The notes beneath the pieces were generated by a model. The model had not been told where the DNA came from and ran no database searches. It worked only from the letters and a program-made list of their open reading frames with translations. A stretch of 64,000 bases of DNA from Adlercreutzia murintestinalis (GTDB taxonomy: Bacteria; Actinomycetota; Coriobacteriia; Coriobacteriales; Eggerthellaceae), in the NCBI RefSeq assembly GCF_943192905.1, contig NZ_CALPCC010000013.1, positions 1 to 64,000 on the forward strand, given 5' to 3'. This document shows, one piece after another, positions 7,395-16,726 of the stretch; position 1 is the first letter of the stretch; every line of letters starts with the position of its first letter. Made by a program: the position numbers and the translations under genes.

Positions 7395-7757
7395 ATGGGA
7401 AGCTTCAAACTAGGCGGCATGACGTTCGGCAGCCTGTTCAAAAAGCCGGAGACGCTGCTGTATCCCGCGCAGGTTAAAACGCCGTATCCCCATCAGAAGG
7501 GTCACATCGCCAATAAGGTTGACGAATGCATCTTGTGCGGTATGTGCGCTCGCGTATGCCCCTGCCACTGCATCACGGTGGACAAGAAGGCGCACACCTG
7601 GGAGATCGATCCGTTCTCATGCATCCTGTGCGGCAGCTGCGTGCGCTCATGTCCGACCACATGCTTGCTTATGGAGCCTGCCTCTACTGCGGTTGCTGCC
7701 CGCAAGCACGTGATCGATCTTGTGGTGCCCGATAAGAAAGCAGCTTCCGAAGCCTAA
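7395..7757 (+). CDS. echF: Ech-type hydrogenase 2[4Fe-4S] ferredoxin subunit (EchF/NuoI family)
   Basis: Polyferredoxin subunit, 120 residues, with two classical cluster motifs: CILCGMCARVCP and CILCGSCVRSCP. It passes electrons between soluble ferredoxin and the small subunit. It starts 4 bases after echE and closes the operon. The residues after the second cluster are charged and probably lie at the surface. A weak hairpin (GACG...CGTC, around 7789-7817) lies before pgsA, but I do not call it a terminator. Confidence 0.9.
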   Translation: MGSFKLGGMTFGSLFKKPETLLYPAQVKTPYPHQKGHIANKVDECILCGMCARVCPCHCITVDKKAHTWEIDPFSCILCGSCVRSCPTTCLLMEPASTAVAARKHVIDLVVPDKKAASEA

Positions 7758-7838
7758 GGCGCGCTTTTGCTTGTGATGTTGTGCTGAAGACGTCCCCGCT
7801 CTTTCAAACAGGGCGTCTCAACTGGTAACATATGCGAT

Positions 7839-8465
7839 ATGGAAGAATCCAGCAGCAAAGTATGCACCGTTCCCAATCTGATATCGCTGGCACGGCTTTG
7901 TCTTGTGCCGGTTTATGCGGTGTTGCTCGCAAACGGGCAGAATATCGCCGCTACCATCGTGTTCGCCTTCGCTGCTGCTACCGATTTCGTGGATGGGCAG
8001 GTGGCGCGGCGCACCCATCAGGTATCCGATCTTGGCAAGTTGCTCGACCCGGCGGTTGACACCGCCCTCATGGTCTCCGGTGTGATCGGCGCCTGCGCGA
8101 TCGGCGCTCTTCCGCTGTGGATCATGGTCCTCATTTTCGCCCGTGAGCTCTTTCTTTTGGTGGGCGGGGCGGTGCTGCTACGCCGCTTCGATATTCACGT
8201 GCCCGTCATCTATCCGGGGAAATTCGCCACCACGTTCCTGTTCTTCGGCATTGCAGGGCTGCTTTTGGGCGAACCGCTCGTGGCTGGTCTTGCGTGGTGT
8301 GATGTTGCTTGGTTGCCCGGCTTCAACGCTGCGTGGGTATCGTGGGGCATCTGGTCGGTCTATCTGGGACTCGTGTTGCAAATCGGCGTGACGATCTACT
8401 ACTGCGTCGTGGCAGCGCGCGCACTGCGTGCCGTGCTCGATGCGCGCGCGAAGGCGGTTTCGTGA
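7839..8465 (+). CDS. pgsA: CDP-alcohol phosphatidyltransferase (PgsA-like)
   Basis: Membrane enzyme of phospholipid synthesis, 208 residues with about 5 transmembrane helices. It carries the full family motif: D-G-x2-A-R, eight residues, G-x3-D-x3-D (DGQVAR, then GKLLDPAVD). The most likely reaction is CDP-diacylglycerol plus glycerol-3-phosphate to phosphatidylglycerol phosphate. A second, fused PgsA occurs at 33375-34541, so one of the two may use another alcohol such as inositol phosphate or a phospholipid headgroup. The ribosome site is weak. The stop overlaps the GTG start of the next gene (GTGA). Confidence 0.85.
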   Translation: MEESSSKVCTVPNLISLARLCLVPVYAVLLANGQNIAATIVFAFAAATDFVDGQVARRTHQVSDLGKLLDPAVDTALMVSGVIGACAIGALPLWIMVLIFARELFLLVGGAVLLRRFDIHVPVIYPGKFATTFLFFGIAGLLLGEPLVAGLAWCDVAWLPGFNAAWVSWGIWSVYLGLVLQIGVTIYYCVVAARALRAVLDARAKAVS

Positions 8466-10777
8466 CGGGCGGCGCACGCGGGCGTGGAGGAAGCAGCCCC
8501 GAGCGGAGAAGGAACGCAGCGACGCGGAACGCTGCAAGACCACAGCAGCGGAATCGGTCCGCGGCGCATTCGGCGCCCTCAGGTTCGCCCCGACGTTCAC
8601 AGGCGATCTCAGATAGCACGAATCGCAGGTCATCAGGCGCCGTGCCGCTCGCATCCCGTACGTCACGAGCAGCTCAGTCTGGACCGCATCAGCCATCGCG
8701 TCCCCTTCGCGAATCGAATCGCTCAGCGCCGGACAGCATGCGCGCCGCTCAGCGCCGCCCACCTGCATCAGGTGCCTCCGGGCGTATGCCCAACACAAGA
8801 CAAGATACGCGCAGCGCGTCGTCTTCTCGCTCAAGTGCGCGCTCTGCGCCGCCAGAACCGCTCGTCGCACGCCTTTGGCATGCCAGTAAAGCGCTCTGCG
8901 TAGCTGCGGTGGTGGTGATCGCGCTTTGCTTGGGCATCGGCGTAGATGCTTTAGTGAACCATGGCCGTATCTATCCAGGCGTCCATATCGGCGATATTGA
9001 CGTGTCGGGCATGACGGTCGATGAGGCCGCAGCGGCAGTCCAGGACCGCTATGGAACGCATCTTGCGGCTACGACCGCCTTCATCTTCGACAGTCCCTCA
9101 ACCGCAGATGCGGCTGACATCGATCAGCTCATACACGAAATGGACGCGGTGGCCGAGCAGATATCGGTTTCGGAGGCAAAGGCAACGCAAACCATGTGGA
9201 TGGCCAACGCCGAAACGCTGGATGCGGTAGTGCCGACACATCGTCTGGCAACGGATGCCTTGGAGGTCGGGCGCGATGGGCGGATTCTCGACCGCTTCGC
9301 CGCAGCGTTTAGCGGTCAGGCCGTACCGGTCGTCGTCGACTTCGATGAGGACAAGCTGGAGCTGCTGATCAACGACATTGATTCAGCGCTCGGTACGGTG
9401 CGCTTGGATTGGGGTGTTCGCGTTGAGGATGGTCAGGCGCAGGTGACCGAGGGGCACGACGGCGACATGATCGACCCCGATGCGTTCGTGACCGAATTGA
9501 CCGCCAGCCTTCTTGCCGACGATGCCGAGCGCGTCAAGTTGGTTGCGCAGATCGAGCATGCGCCCATCCGTATCGATCAGCAGCATGCGCAGACCACCTG
9601 CGATGCGGTGAACGCAGCGATCGAACAGGGCGCCTCGTTCATGTATGACGGAAAGGCCCTCGATGCTGACCGAAGCATGCTTGGGGATTGGGTTGTTACC
9701 GAAGCGGTTGAACGCGACGGTGCTTGGCAGCTCGCTCCGTCGTTCGATCACCTCGCAGCATCGCGCTCCATAGCCACCTCGCTCACGGAAGGGATGAGCG
9801 GATCGGATATCTCGGTGCATTTCACCGTACAGGGCGATGAGGTGATCGTGACGCCTGATGCTGCTGTTGTGCTGCCCTCAACGGATGCGGCGATCTCGCA
9901 GCTCGACGAGAGCCTGTTCGGCGCCTTTCGTGATACCGGCACCTACATTCAGGGGGATGTGCGCTTCGGCATTCCCATACAGACCGAGACCACGCGTGGC
10001 CCGTTCACCTTCGATGAGGCGGTAGCGAACGGGCTCATCACGCGCATCGCTATGTACACCACCACGTACAACGACACGGCTTCCACGCAGAATCGCACGT
10101 TCAACATTCATCGCGCGGCCGATGCCATGAACAATTCTGTGGTCAGCCGCGAGGGCGGCACCTGGTCGTTCAACGATACGGTTGGCAGCTGCGATGCGGC
10201 GGCGGGATATAAGGATGCCAACGCGATCATGGATGGCGAGGTGGTCGCCGAGGCGGGCGGCGGTATCTGCCAGGTTGCCACGACCGTGTTCAACGCGGTC
10301 TACAACTCGGGGCTGCCCATTTTGGAGCGCCACAATCATACGCTGCATATGAGCAGCTATCCCGATGGGCGCGACGCTGCCATCGCATATCCTCAGATGG
10401 ATCTACGTTGGGGCAACGACACGCAAAGCGACATTCTCGTGCGCACTGGTTACAGCGATACATCCATAACCGTGTCGCTCTACGGCATATCACCCGGGTA
10501 TAGCGTGAAAACGCAAACGGGCGACTGGGAAGAGGGCAAGAAGTACAAAACGAGGGTCGAGGTCGACGAGGAAAAGCCCGAGGGCTACCAAAGCGTGAAG
10601 ACGGTGGGCACCGATGGTATGGAGATCTACGTGATCAGAACGGTAACCGACAAGAACGAGCAGATCATACGCCAAGATCGCTTCGATTCCGTATACTCTC
10701 CTGTGGACAAGGTGATCCTCACCGGACCCAACACGCCGGTGGAACTCGAAGAGACCACCGACGATGAGACGGACTGA
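8462..10777 (+). CDS. VanW/G5-domain cell wall protein
   Basis: Membrane-anchored extracellular protein of 771 residues if read from the GTG at 8462, which overlaps the pgsA stop as GTGA. The frame stays open further upstream inside pgsA, but that part is unlikely to be used. Residues 1-138 are disordered and rich in Arg, Ser, Ala and Pro; a transmembrane helix follows at about 143-165. Next come a peptidoglycan-binding-4-like region (IGDIDVSGMTVDEA), a VanW domain at about 545-680 (GGTWSFNDTVG, GGGICQVATTVFNAVY, LERHNHT) and a C-terminal G5-like domain. VanW proteins occur in vancomycin-resistance clusters, but their biochemistry is not settled. A role at the cell wall fits the nearby D,D-carboxypeptidase. 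Confidence 0.85.
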   Translation: MTGGARGRGGSSPERRRNAATRNAARPQQRNRSAAHSAPSGSPRRSQAISDSTNRRSSGAVPLASRTSRAAQSGPHQPSRPLRESNRSAPDSMRAAQRRPPASGASGRMPNTRQDTRSASSSRSSARSAPPEPLVARLWHASKALCVAAVVVIALCLGIGVDALVNHGRIYPGVHIGDIDVSGMTVDEAAAAVQDRYGTHLAATTAFIFDSPSTADAADIDQLIHEMDAVAEQISVSEAKATQTMWMANAETLDAVVPTHRLATDALEVGRDGRILDRFAAAFSGQAVPVVVDFDEDKLELLINDIDSALGTVRLDWGVRVEDGQAQVTEGHDGDMIDPDAFVTELTASLLADDAERVKLVAQIEHAPIRIDQQHAQTTCDAVNAAIEQGASFMYDGKALDADRSMLGDWVVTEAVERDGAWQLAPSFDHLAASRSIATSLTEGMSGSDISVHFTVQGDEVIVTPDAAVVLPSTDAAISQLDESLFGAFRDTGTYIQGDVRFGIPIQTETTRGPFTFDEAVANGLITRIAMYTTTYNDTASTQNRTFNIHRAADAMNNSVVSREGGTWSFNDTVGSCDAAAGYKDANAIMDGEVVAEAGGGICQVATTVFNAVYNSGLPILERHNHTLHMSSYPDGRDAAIAYPQMDLRWGNDTQSDILVRTGYSDTSITVSLYGISPGYSVKTQTGDWEEGKKYKTRVEVDEEKPEGYQSVKTVGTDGMEIYVIRTVTDKNEQIIRQDRFDSVYSPVDKVILTGPNTPVELEETTDDETD

Positions 10778-10794
10778 CGCGAAGGAGATGCACC

Positions 10795-12105
10795 GTGGGG
10801 AACTATTTCCAACCAGAGATCGAAACGATGCCACGCGATGAGTTGCGCGCCCAACAGCTGGAATCGCTAAAGTGGAGCGTCAGGCATGCCTACGATAACG
10901 TTGCCTTATACCGTCAGCGTTTCGATGAGGCGGGCGTGAGCCCTGACGATATCACCTCGCTGGAAGACATCAGCAAGCTGCCGTTTTGCGTGAAGCAGGA
11001 CATGCGCGATGCTTACCCGTTCGGCATGTTCGCCCTTCCCAAAGAAGAGGTCGCTCGCATTCACGCATCGTCGGGCACCACGGGACAGGCGACGGTCGTG
11101 GGGCATTCACGGCGCGACCTTGACAATTGGGGCGACTGTTTTGCTCGCGGCATCGCCATGGTGGGCGGATCGGCGGCGTCAACCATCCAGGTTTCGTACG
11201 GATATGGCCTGTTCACTGGCGGGCTCGGCGCCCACGATGGCGGAGAGGCCATGGGATGCACGGTCATTCCCACCTCATCGGGCAACACGAAGCGACAGGT
11301 GCAGATGCTGCGCGATTGCGGCACCGACATTCTCGCATGCACGCCCTCCTATGCGCTCTTGATAGCCGACACCGCCATTGAGATGGGCTATGACCCAGCG
11401 CGCGACTTCGCCATCTCGGGAGGCATCTTCGGCGCCGAACCTTGTTCGGAGAACATGCGCCAAGAGATCGCCGATAAGCTGGGCATTCAATACTGCGACG
11501 TGTACGGGCTCTCCGAGATCATGGGGCCTGGCGTTGCCATGGAGTGCGTCGAGCGGGGAGGGCTGCATATCGCAGAGGATCAGTTCTATTGCGAAATCAT
11601 CGATCCCGATACCGGCGAGGTGTTGCCCGAGGGCGAATGGGGCGAGCTCGTCATCACGACCCTGACGCGCGAATGTTCGCCCATGATTCGCTATCGCACC
11701 CGCGACGTCACGCGCATCGTGAGCGATGAGTGCGCCTGCGGACGCACGCACCGCAAGATCGATCGTTTGCGCGGCCGCACCGACGACATGCTGATCATCC
11801 GGGGCGTCAACGTGTTCCCCAGCCAGATCGAGCAGGTGATCACCGGCTTCCCCGAGATCGCTTCGCAATATCAGATCGTTCTCACGCGCAAGGGAGCGCT
11901 TGATGCGGTCGAGCTTCAGGTGGAGACCGAGCCGGATTTCCAGATCGATACCGTACGAGTGCTCGAAGACCTCAAGCGGCGCTTGCAAGCTGAACTGAAG
12001 GGCAATTTGCAGGTGAACGTGGATGTGAAGATCGTAGAACCGAAGACCATCGAGCGTTCGATGGGCAAGGCCAAGCGCGTGATAGACCTGAGAGAGACGG
12101 AGTAA
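10795..12105 (+). CDS. paaK: Phenylacetate-CoA ligase family protein (first copy)
   Basis: AMP-forming adenylating enzyme, 436 residues, of the PaaK family that joins CoA to aryl acids such as phenylacetate or indoleacetate. It has the phosphate-binding loop ASSGTTG (residues 91-97), YGLSEIMGPGV, the IRYRTRD motif and the C-terminal lid with the catalytic Lys region (SMGKAKRV). It starts at GTG behind a good GAAGGAG site. An ACT protein follows after 2 bases. With iorAB nearby it could handle the arylacetyl-CoA made by that enzyme, or activate aryl acids. The direction used in the cell cannot be read from sequence. Confidence 0.87.
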   Translation: MGNYFQPEIETMPRDELRAQQLESLKWSVRHAYDNVALYRQRFDEAGVSPDDITSLEDISKLPFCVKQDMRDAYPFGMFALPKEEVARIHASSGTTGQATVVGHSRRDLDNWGDCFARGIAMVGGSAASTIQVSYGYGLFTGGLGAHDGGEAMGCTVIPTSSGNTKRQVQMLRDCGTDILACTPSYALLIADTAIEMGYDPARDFAISGGIFGAEPCSENMRQEIADKLGIQYCDVYGLSEIMGPGVAMECVERGGLHIAEDQFYCEIIDPDTGEVLPEGEWGELVITTLTRECSPMIRYRTRDVTRIVSDECACGRTHRKIDRLRGRTDDMLIIRGVNVFPSQIEQVITGFPEIASQYQIVLTRKGALDAVELQVETEPDFQIDTVRVLEDLKRRLQAELKGNLQVNVDVKIVEPKTIERSMGKAKRVIDLRETE

Positions 12106-12107
12106 CC

Positions 12108-12530
12108 ATGATTTCCCAACTGACCGTATTCCTGCAAAACGAGAAGGGCCATCTCTCGCGCGCAGTGTCTGCGCTCGCTGATGCTGAGATCAACATGCAT
12201 GCGCTCTACGTTGCCGATACGAAAGACTTCGGCGTTGCGCGCATTTTCTGCGAAACGCCTGAAAAGGCAGCCTCGCTTTTGACCGATGCCGGTTTTCGTG
12301 CTGCCGTCACGCCGGTCATCGCGGTGCGCATTCCCGATGAACCCGGTGGTCTGGCGCGCTTGCTCAGATTCTGCGACGAGGGCGATATGAACATCGAGTA
12401 CGCCTATTGTTTCGCCGTCAAGGATAATTCGGCGGTGGATGTGCTCAAGATAGAAGGCGATGACAGCGAACGTAAGCTCTTGGATGCTGGTTTTCACATC
12501 GTCACTCCCGAGGAAATCGATGCGCTCTAG
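12108..12530 (+). CDS. Tandem ACT-domain protein (first copy)
   Basis: A protein of 140 residues made of two ACT domains (about 1-68 and 70-140) and no catalytic domain. Such stand-alone tandem ACT proteins often sit beside PaaK-like ligases and are annotated as amino-acid-binding. Glycines at the ligand turns are present (EKGHLSRA, DEPGGLARL). It is paralogous to the ACT protein at 16723-17160. It lies between the first ligase and dacA, overlapping dacA by 11 bases. A sensing or ligase-tuning role for an aromatic or branched amino acid is inferred. Confidence 0.8.
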   Translation: MISQLTVFLQNEKGHLSRAVSALADAEINMHALYVADTKDFGVARIFCETPEKAASLLTDAGFRAAVTPVIAVRIPDEPGGLARLLRFCDEGDMNIEYAYCFAVKDNSAVDVLKIEGDDSERKLLDAGFHIVTPEEIDAL

Positions 12531-13890
12531 GGAGAGGATCACCCGCGCTGTCGTAGCGCGTTCGGTGCTCGCGTCGATGCTCGCCGCCTCGCTTCTCGCG
12601 CTGCCTGGCGAAGCGCTTGCTGATGTGCGTAAAACCGATGAGGTCACCGGCGGTACGGTTGAATCGCGCGCGCTGAGCGCATCGCTGTGCCCCTCGATCG
12701 AGGCGCAGCATGCCATCTTGGTCGATGCTGATGGCGAGGTGTTCTTCGCGCGCGATGCATCCTCTCCTGCCAATATCGCCTCCATCACGAAGGTCATGAC
12801 GGCGGTGGTGGCCCTACAGGAAGCTCCCCTCGACACGCCGATCACGGTCTCTGCGGTTGCGGCCTCGGTGGGGGAATCCACTGCTGGTTTGAAGGCGGGG
12901 GATGTGCTGACCCTTGAGAACGCTTTGAAGGCGCTGATGATCCCCTCAGGCAACGATGCGGCCATTGCCATCGCTGAGACGTTGGGCAAGACCATGGCAG
13001 GCGTGAGCGACGATACCGCGGGAAACCAGGCGTTTATCGCCGCCATGAACGAGAAGGCGGCAGAGCTTGGTTGCCAGGATACCGTTTTCGAGAACGCCCA
13101 CGGACTCGACTATGGCACCTATGCTGGGAACCTGCACAGCACAGCGGCTGAGACATGCAAGATCGTTGCGTGCGCTATGGAAAACGAGCTGTTCCGATCG
13201 ATCGTCGAGACGCGGCAAGCTGATCTCAGCGTGCAACGTGAAGGGATGACGACGACCGTGCGCGTTTCCACGACTGACGAGATGCTCGGTACGTACGAGG
13301 GTGCTTGCGGAGTGAAAACCGGGTTCACCGACCTTGCCGGCGCTTGTTTCGCTGGCGCCTGCGAGCGCAACGGGGATATGGTGTACTCCATCGTGCTCGA
13401 TGCGCCCAGCGAAGCTCAGCGATTCACCGACACCATGACGCTGTTCGATTGGTACTACGGTCATCAGATGGCCTACGCATTGGCCAACGACGATGAGATG
13501 GTGACCGCTGATCTGAACGGCAGCACACGGGAAGTGCCCGTGGTGGCGGAGGTGGCGCTGACCGATCAGGTGGACAAGACCGTTAAGGCTACCTTCGCCG
13601 ATCCGGATGCGACGGTGGATATCTTCACGCTCGATGGGAATGTGAGCCAAAGCTTCGAGTTCTACGAGGTTTCGGGCGCGGTCGAGGTCGGTGAGGTTAT
13701 CGGACACGCGACCTTCTATCAGCGAAACGAGCAGATCGCCGAGCAAGACATCGTCGCCTGCGAGGCCATCAGCGCGCCGACGCTCTGGGAATCCATACAA
13801 CACGTCTGGAGCGGCTTCTGTGGCCTTTTTATGGGACAACACGAGGTCTCCGAATCGGTAGTCTTGAACCATACTCCGGCCGTGCTTTAG
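12520..13890 (+). CDS. dacA: D-alanyl-D-alanine carboxypeptidase (PBP5/DacA family)
   Basis: Penicillin-binding peptidase S11 that trims the terminal D-Ala from peptidoglycan stem peptides outside the membrane. From the ATG at 12520 it has 456 residues and a signal peptide ending near ALADV (about residue 36). The active-site triad motifs are all present: SITK (Ser88-Lys91), SGN (143-145) and KTG (266-268). The C-terminal part resembles the beta-rich PBP5 domain and ends in an amphipathic segment. The start overlaps the end of the ACT gene and has a GAGGAAA site. Its place inside an aryl-acid metabolism cluster is odd. Confidence 0.9.
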   Translation: MRSRERITRAVVARSVLASMLAASLLALPGEALADVRKTDEVTGGTVESRALSASLCPSIEAQHAILVDADGEVFFARDASSPANIASITKVMTAVVALQEAPLDTPITVSAVAASVGESTAGLKAGDVLTLENALKALMIPSGNDAAIAIAETLGKTMAGVSDDTAGNQAFIAAMNEKAAELGCQDTVFENAHGLDYGTYAGNLHSTAAETCKIVACAMENELFRSIVETRQADLSVQREGMTTTVRVSTTDEMLGTYEGACGVKTGFTDLAGACFAGACERNGDMVYSIVLDAPSEAQRFTDTMTLFDWYYGHQMAYALANDDEMVTADLNGSTREVPVVAEVALTDQVDKTVKATFADPDATVDIFTLDGNVSQSFEFYEVSGAVEVGEVIGHATFYQRNEQIAEQDIVACEAISAPTLWESIQHVWSGFCGLFMGQHEVSESVVLNHTPAVL

Positions 13891-13938
13891 CGCTCGTCTG
13901 CCGGAAGAGGATGCACAACGTGAGGGAACGGAGCGAAG

Positions 13939-14373
13939 ATGACTGAGAGATGCCCGGTATGTCGCTCGGCAGTTGATCCGTCAGACGGTCAATGCAGCGT
14001 CTGCGGATTCAAATTGGTAGGCACAACGCGCGGTTTCACCCCGGTGCGCGAAACGCTTGAGGATCTGCCGCCAGCGAAACAGGCAAGCAGCGCAGTGCTG
14101 CGGACCATCCGCGGTCCGCGCGTGGGCGTTGACTATGCGCTCGGGGATGGCTGCACGACCATCGGGCGCAATCCAAGCTGCAACATCTTCCTGAACGATA
14201 TGACCGTATCGCGCGAGCACGCTACCGTCTGCTTTGAAGGTGGCTGCCATGTGCTTCGCGACGAGCACTCGTTCAACGGAGTGTGGGTCAACAATCAAAA
14301 CGTGAATGCGAAAGCGCTCACCGATGGGGATATCATCCAGATCGGCGCCTTCGCCTTTATCTATGAAGCATGA
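13939..14373 (+). CDS. Zinc-ribbon FHA-domain protein
   Basis: Small cytoplasmic protein of 144 residues. Residues 5-23 form a zinc ribbon (CPVC...CSVC). After a linker, residues 68-144 form a forkhead-associated domain with the classical IGRNPSCNI and SREHA signatures and an N-x2-N loop, which bind phosphothreonine. It suggests signalling by a serine/threonine kinase encoded elsewhere. The gene lies between dacA and iorA. Its stop overlaps a possible early iorA start (ATGA). The ribosome site is GGAGCGAAG. Confidence 0.87.
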   Translation: MTERCPVCRSAVDPSDGQCSVCGFKLVGTTRGFTPVRETLEDLPPAKQASSAVLRTIRGPRVGVDYALGDGCTTIGRNPSCNIFLNDMTVSREHATVCFEGGCHVLRDEHSFNGVWVNNQNVNAKALTDGDIIQIGAFAFIYEA

Positions 14374-14399
14374 GACGCGCGATCGAGAGCGAGGATCAC

Positions 14400-16130
14400 A
14401 TGGAGTTGCTTTCCGGCAATGAGGCGATAGCCCGCGGGGCCTGGGCGGCGGGCGCTCGCATCGGGGCGGCATATCCAGGCACGCCATCAACAGAGGCAAT
14501 GGAGGCTTTCGCGGCGTTGCCTGAGGTATATGCGGAATGGTGCACCAACGAGAAGGTTGCGCTCGAGGTGGCGCTTGGCGCATCGGCGGCAGGTGCCCGC
14601 GCGTTCGCCACGTGCAAGCACGTAGGCCTCAATGTTGCTGCCGACCCATTGTTCACGGCCGCCTACACGGGCGTGGGTGGCGGCCTGGCAATGCTGGTTG
14701 CCGATGATCCAGGTATGTACAGCTCTCAAAACGAGCAAGATTCCCACTACTATGCAGCGGCAGCGCAGCTGCCCATGATGGATCCTGCCGATTCGCAAGA
14801 AGCGCAGGATATGACCAGGGATGCCTATGAGCTCTCAGAGCGCTTCGATGTTCCGTTCCTCATCCGCTCAACGGTGCGCATCTCCCATACGCGCACACCG
14901 GTTGAACCCAAGATGCGCACCGAGGCCCCCGAGCATCCCTTCGAGAGCGATCCTGCGAAGTGGGTCATGATGCCAGCCTTCGCCAAACCGCGTAGGGTCG
15001 TGCAGCTCGAACGCGTCTCGGCCCTGAAAGCATGGGTGGAAGAGTGCCCTTACAACCGCATCATCGAGGGCGAGCGTCGTGTCGGCATCGTCTGCGCAGG
15101 AGCGGTGTTCCAGCATGTGCGCGAGGCGCTTCCCACCGCAAGCGTTTTCAAGCTAGGCGTGACGTGGCCACTACCTGCGCAGCGCCTGCGTGCTTTTGCG
15201 GATACGGTCGATGCGCTCTACGTGATCGAAGAGGCTTCCACGTATCTGCGCGATGCCGTAGCGGCAGCAGGCATCACCGTGCATGACACACTCTCGCCGC
15301 TGCCAGGTGCCGGCGAGCTGACGCCTTCGCTCATCCGCGCCGCCTTCGGCGAGGAGCAGCCAGCGCATCACGATGCGGCTGAAGATGTTCCCGCGCGTCC
15401 ACCAGCGCTGTGTCCGGGCTGCCCGCATCGCCTCGTCTTCAAGGAGCTTGCGCGCTTGAAGGCGATCGTGTGCGGCGATATCGGCTGCTATACGCTGGGT
15501 GCTTTGCCGCCACTGTCGTGCATGGACACCTGCGTGTGCATGGGCGCATCGATCAGCATGGCGCATGGCTTTGAACTGGCTCTCGGCGCTACCGATCATC
15601 GACCGGTGGTCGGGGTCATCGGCGACTCCACGTTCGCTCACTCCGGTCTGAGCTCGCTCGTGTCAACAGCTTACAACAATGGAGCAGGTACCATCTGCAT
15701 TCTGGATAACCGCACGACCGCCATGACCGGTCGTCAAGGCAATCCGTTCAATGGCACGACCCTACAAGGACGAGCCAGTCGCGAGATGGATATCGAAGGC
15801 GTGGTGGCATCGCTTGGCATCGAAGAGATAACCATCGTCGACCCTAACGATATGCAGGCAGTGCGCTCGGCTCTGAAGGCCGCCACCGCAAATGCCGACA
15901 CGTTGTCGGTCATCGTCTTCCGGCGCCCCTGCGTGCTACTTGAGCGCGTGCGCGAAAAGCCCTATCTGATCACCTCGTGCACCGGCTGTGGCGTATGCCT
16001 GACCTTAGGGTGCCCCGCGATCGGAAAGCATGCCGATACGGGCCTTTCCTATATCGATATGGACCTGTGCATTGGTTGTGGCCAATGCGCCCAATACTGC
16101 CGCTTCAATGCAATCGAAGTCGCGGAATAG
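14400..16130 (+). CDS. iorA: Indolepyruvate:ferredoxin oxidoreductase, alpha subunit
   Basis: Thiamine-diphosphate enzyme that oxidises aryl-pyruvates (from Trp, Phe, Tyr) to arylacetyl-CoA and CO2 while reducing ferredoxin. From the ATG at 14400 it has 576 residues. This start is preferred to 14370 because it has a GAGCGAGGA site and gives the family N-terminus MELLSGNEAIARGA. The TPP-binding half shows GDIGCYTLG and GDSTFAHSG. The C-terminus carries two ferredoxin-like motifs, CTGCGVCLTLGCP and CIGCGQCAQYC. The first motif has an extra residue between the third and fourth cysteines, as is usual in IorA. Confidence 0.93.
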   Translation: MELLSGNEAIARGAWAAGARIGAAYPGTPSTEAMEAFAALPEVYAEWCTNEKVALEVALGASAAGARAFATCKHVGLNVAADPLFTAAYTGVGGGLAMLVADDPGMYSSQNEQDSHYYAAAAQLPMMDPADSQEAQDMTRDAYELSERFDVPFLIRSTVRISHTRTPVEPKMRTEAPEHPFESDPAKWVMMPAFAKPRRVVQLERVSALKAWVEECPYNRIIEGERRVGIVCAGAVFQHVREALPTASVFKLGVTWPLPAQRLRAFADTVDALYVIEEASTYLRDAVAAAGITVHDTLSPLPGAGELTPSLIRAAFGEEQPAHHDAAEDVPARPPALCPGCPHRLVFKELARLKAIVCGDIGCYTLGALPPLSCMDTCVCMGASISMAHGFELALGATDHRPVVGVIGDSTFAHSGLSSLVSTAYNNGAGTICILDNRTTAMTGRQGNPFNGTTLQGRASREMDIEGVVASLGIEEITIVDPNDMQAVRSALKAATANADTLSVIVFRRPCVLLERVREKPYLITSCTGCGVCLTLGCPAIGKHADTGLSYIDMDLCIGCGQCAQYCRFNAIEVAE

Positions 16131-16138
16131 GAGCGGAT

Positions 16139-16726
16139 ATGTCAGTGAAGGTTCTTCTGTGCGGCGTTGGCGGACAGGGCACTATCCTCGCAGCCCATGT
16201 GCTTGCGCAGACAGCGCTCCGTTGCGGCCAGCAGGTGAAGGTCTCCGAGATCCATGGCATGGCTCAACGTGGCGGTGCCGTCACAACCGATGTGGCGTTC
16301 GGAGAGAACGTGGAGTCCATGGTCTGCGGACCGGGCACGGCTGATATCGTCGTTTCGTTCGAGTTGATCGAAGCCCTGCGCAATCTTCCCCTCATGCGCG
16401 ATCAGGGACGTCTCATCGCGAGCGATGAGCTGATCAAACCAGCTTCGGTGCTCACCGGCAGACAGGCTGTGCCGCGCGATGTGGTTGGGCGCCTGCAGGA
16501 TGTCGGGGCCGTCATCGTACCGGCGCGCTCGACCGCTGTTGAAGCTGGCACTGCGAAAGCTTCCAACATGGTGATGCTCGGAGCACTCTCGGCGCTCCTT
16601 TCGTTTGAAATGCCTGCTTGGGAAGAGACCGTCTGCGCATTCGTTCCCGAGAGAACCAGAGAGGCTAACATCGACGCCTTCCGTGCTGGTCGCGCATTCT
16701 TGATCGAGAAGGGGGCAGCCTTATGA
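16139..16726 (+). CDS. iorB: Indolepyruvate:ferredoxin oxidoreductase, beta subunit
   Basis: Gamma-type 2-oxoacid oxidoreductase domain, 195 residues, that partners IorA. It has the family opening VLLCGVGGQGTILAAHVLA, then SEIHGMAQRGGAVTTDV, both matching the CoA/pyrophosphate-side loops of KorC/PorC-like subunits. The start at 16139 sits 8 bases after iorA and follows GGAGCGG. The stop overlaps the next start as ATGA, so the downstream ACT protein is probably translationally coupled. Confidence 0.93.
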   Translation: MSVKVLLCGVGGQGTILAAHVLAQTALRCGQQVKVSEIHGMAQRGGAVTTDVAFGENVESMVCGPGTADIVVSFELIEALRNLPLMRDQGRLIASDELIKPASVLTGRQAVPRDVVGRLQDVGAVIVPARSTAVEAGTAKASNMVMLGALSALLSFEMPAWEETVCAFVPERTREANIDAFRAGRAFLIEKGAAL

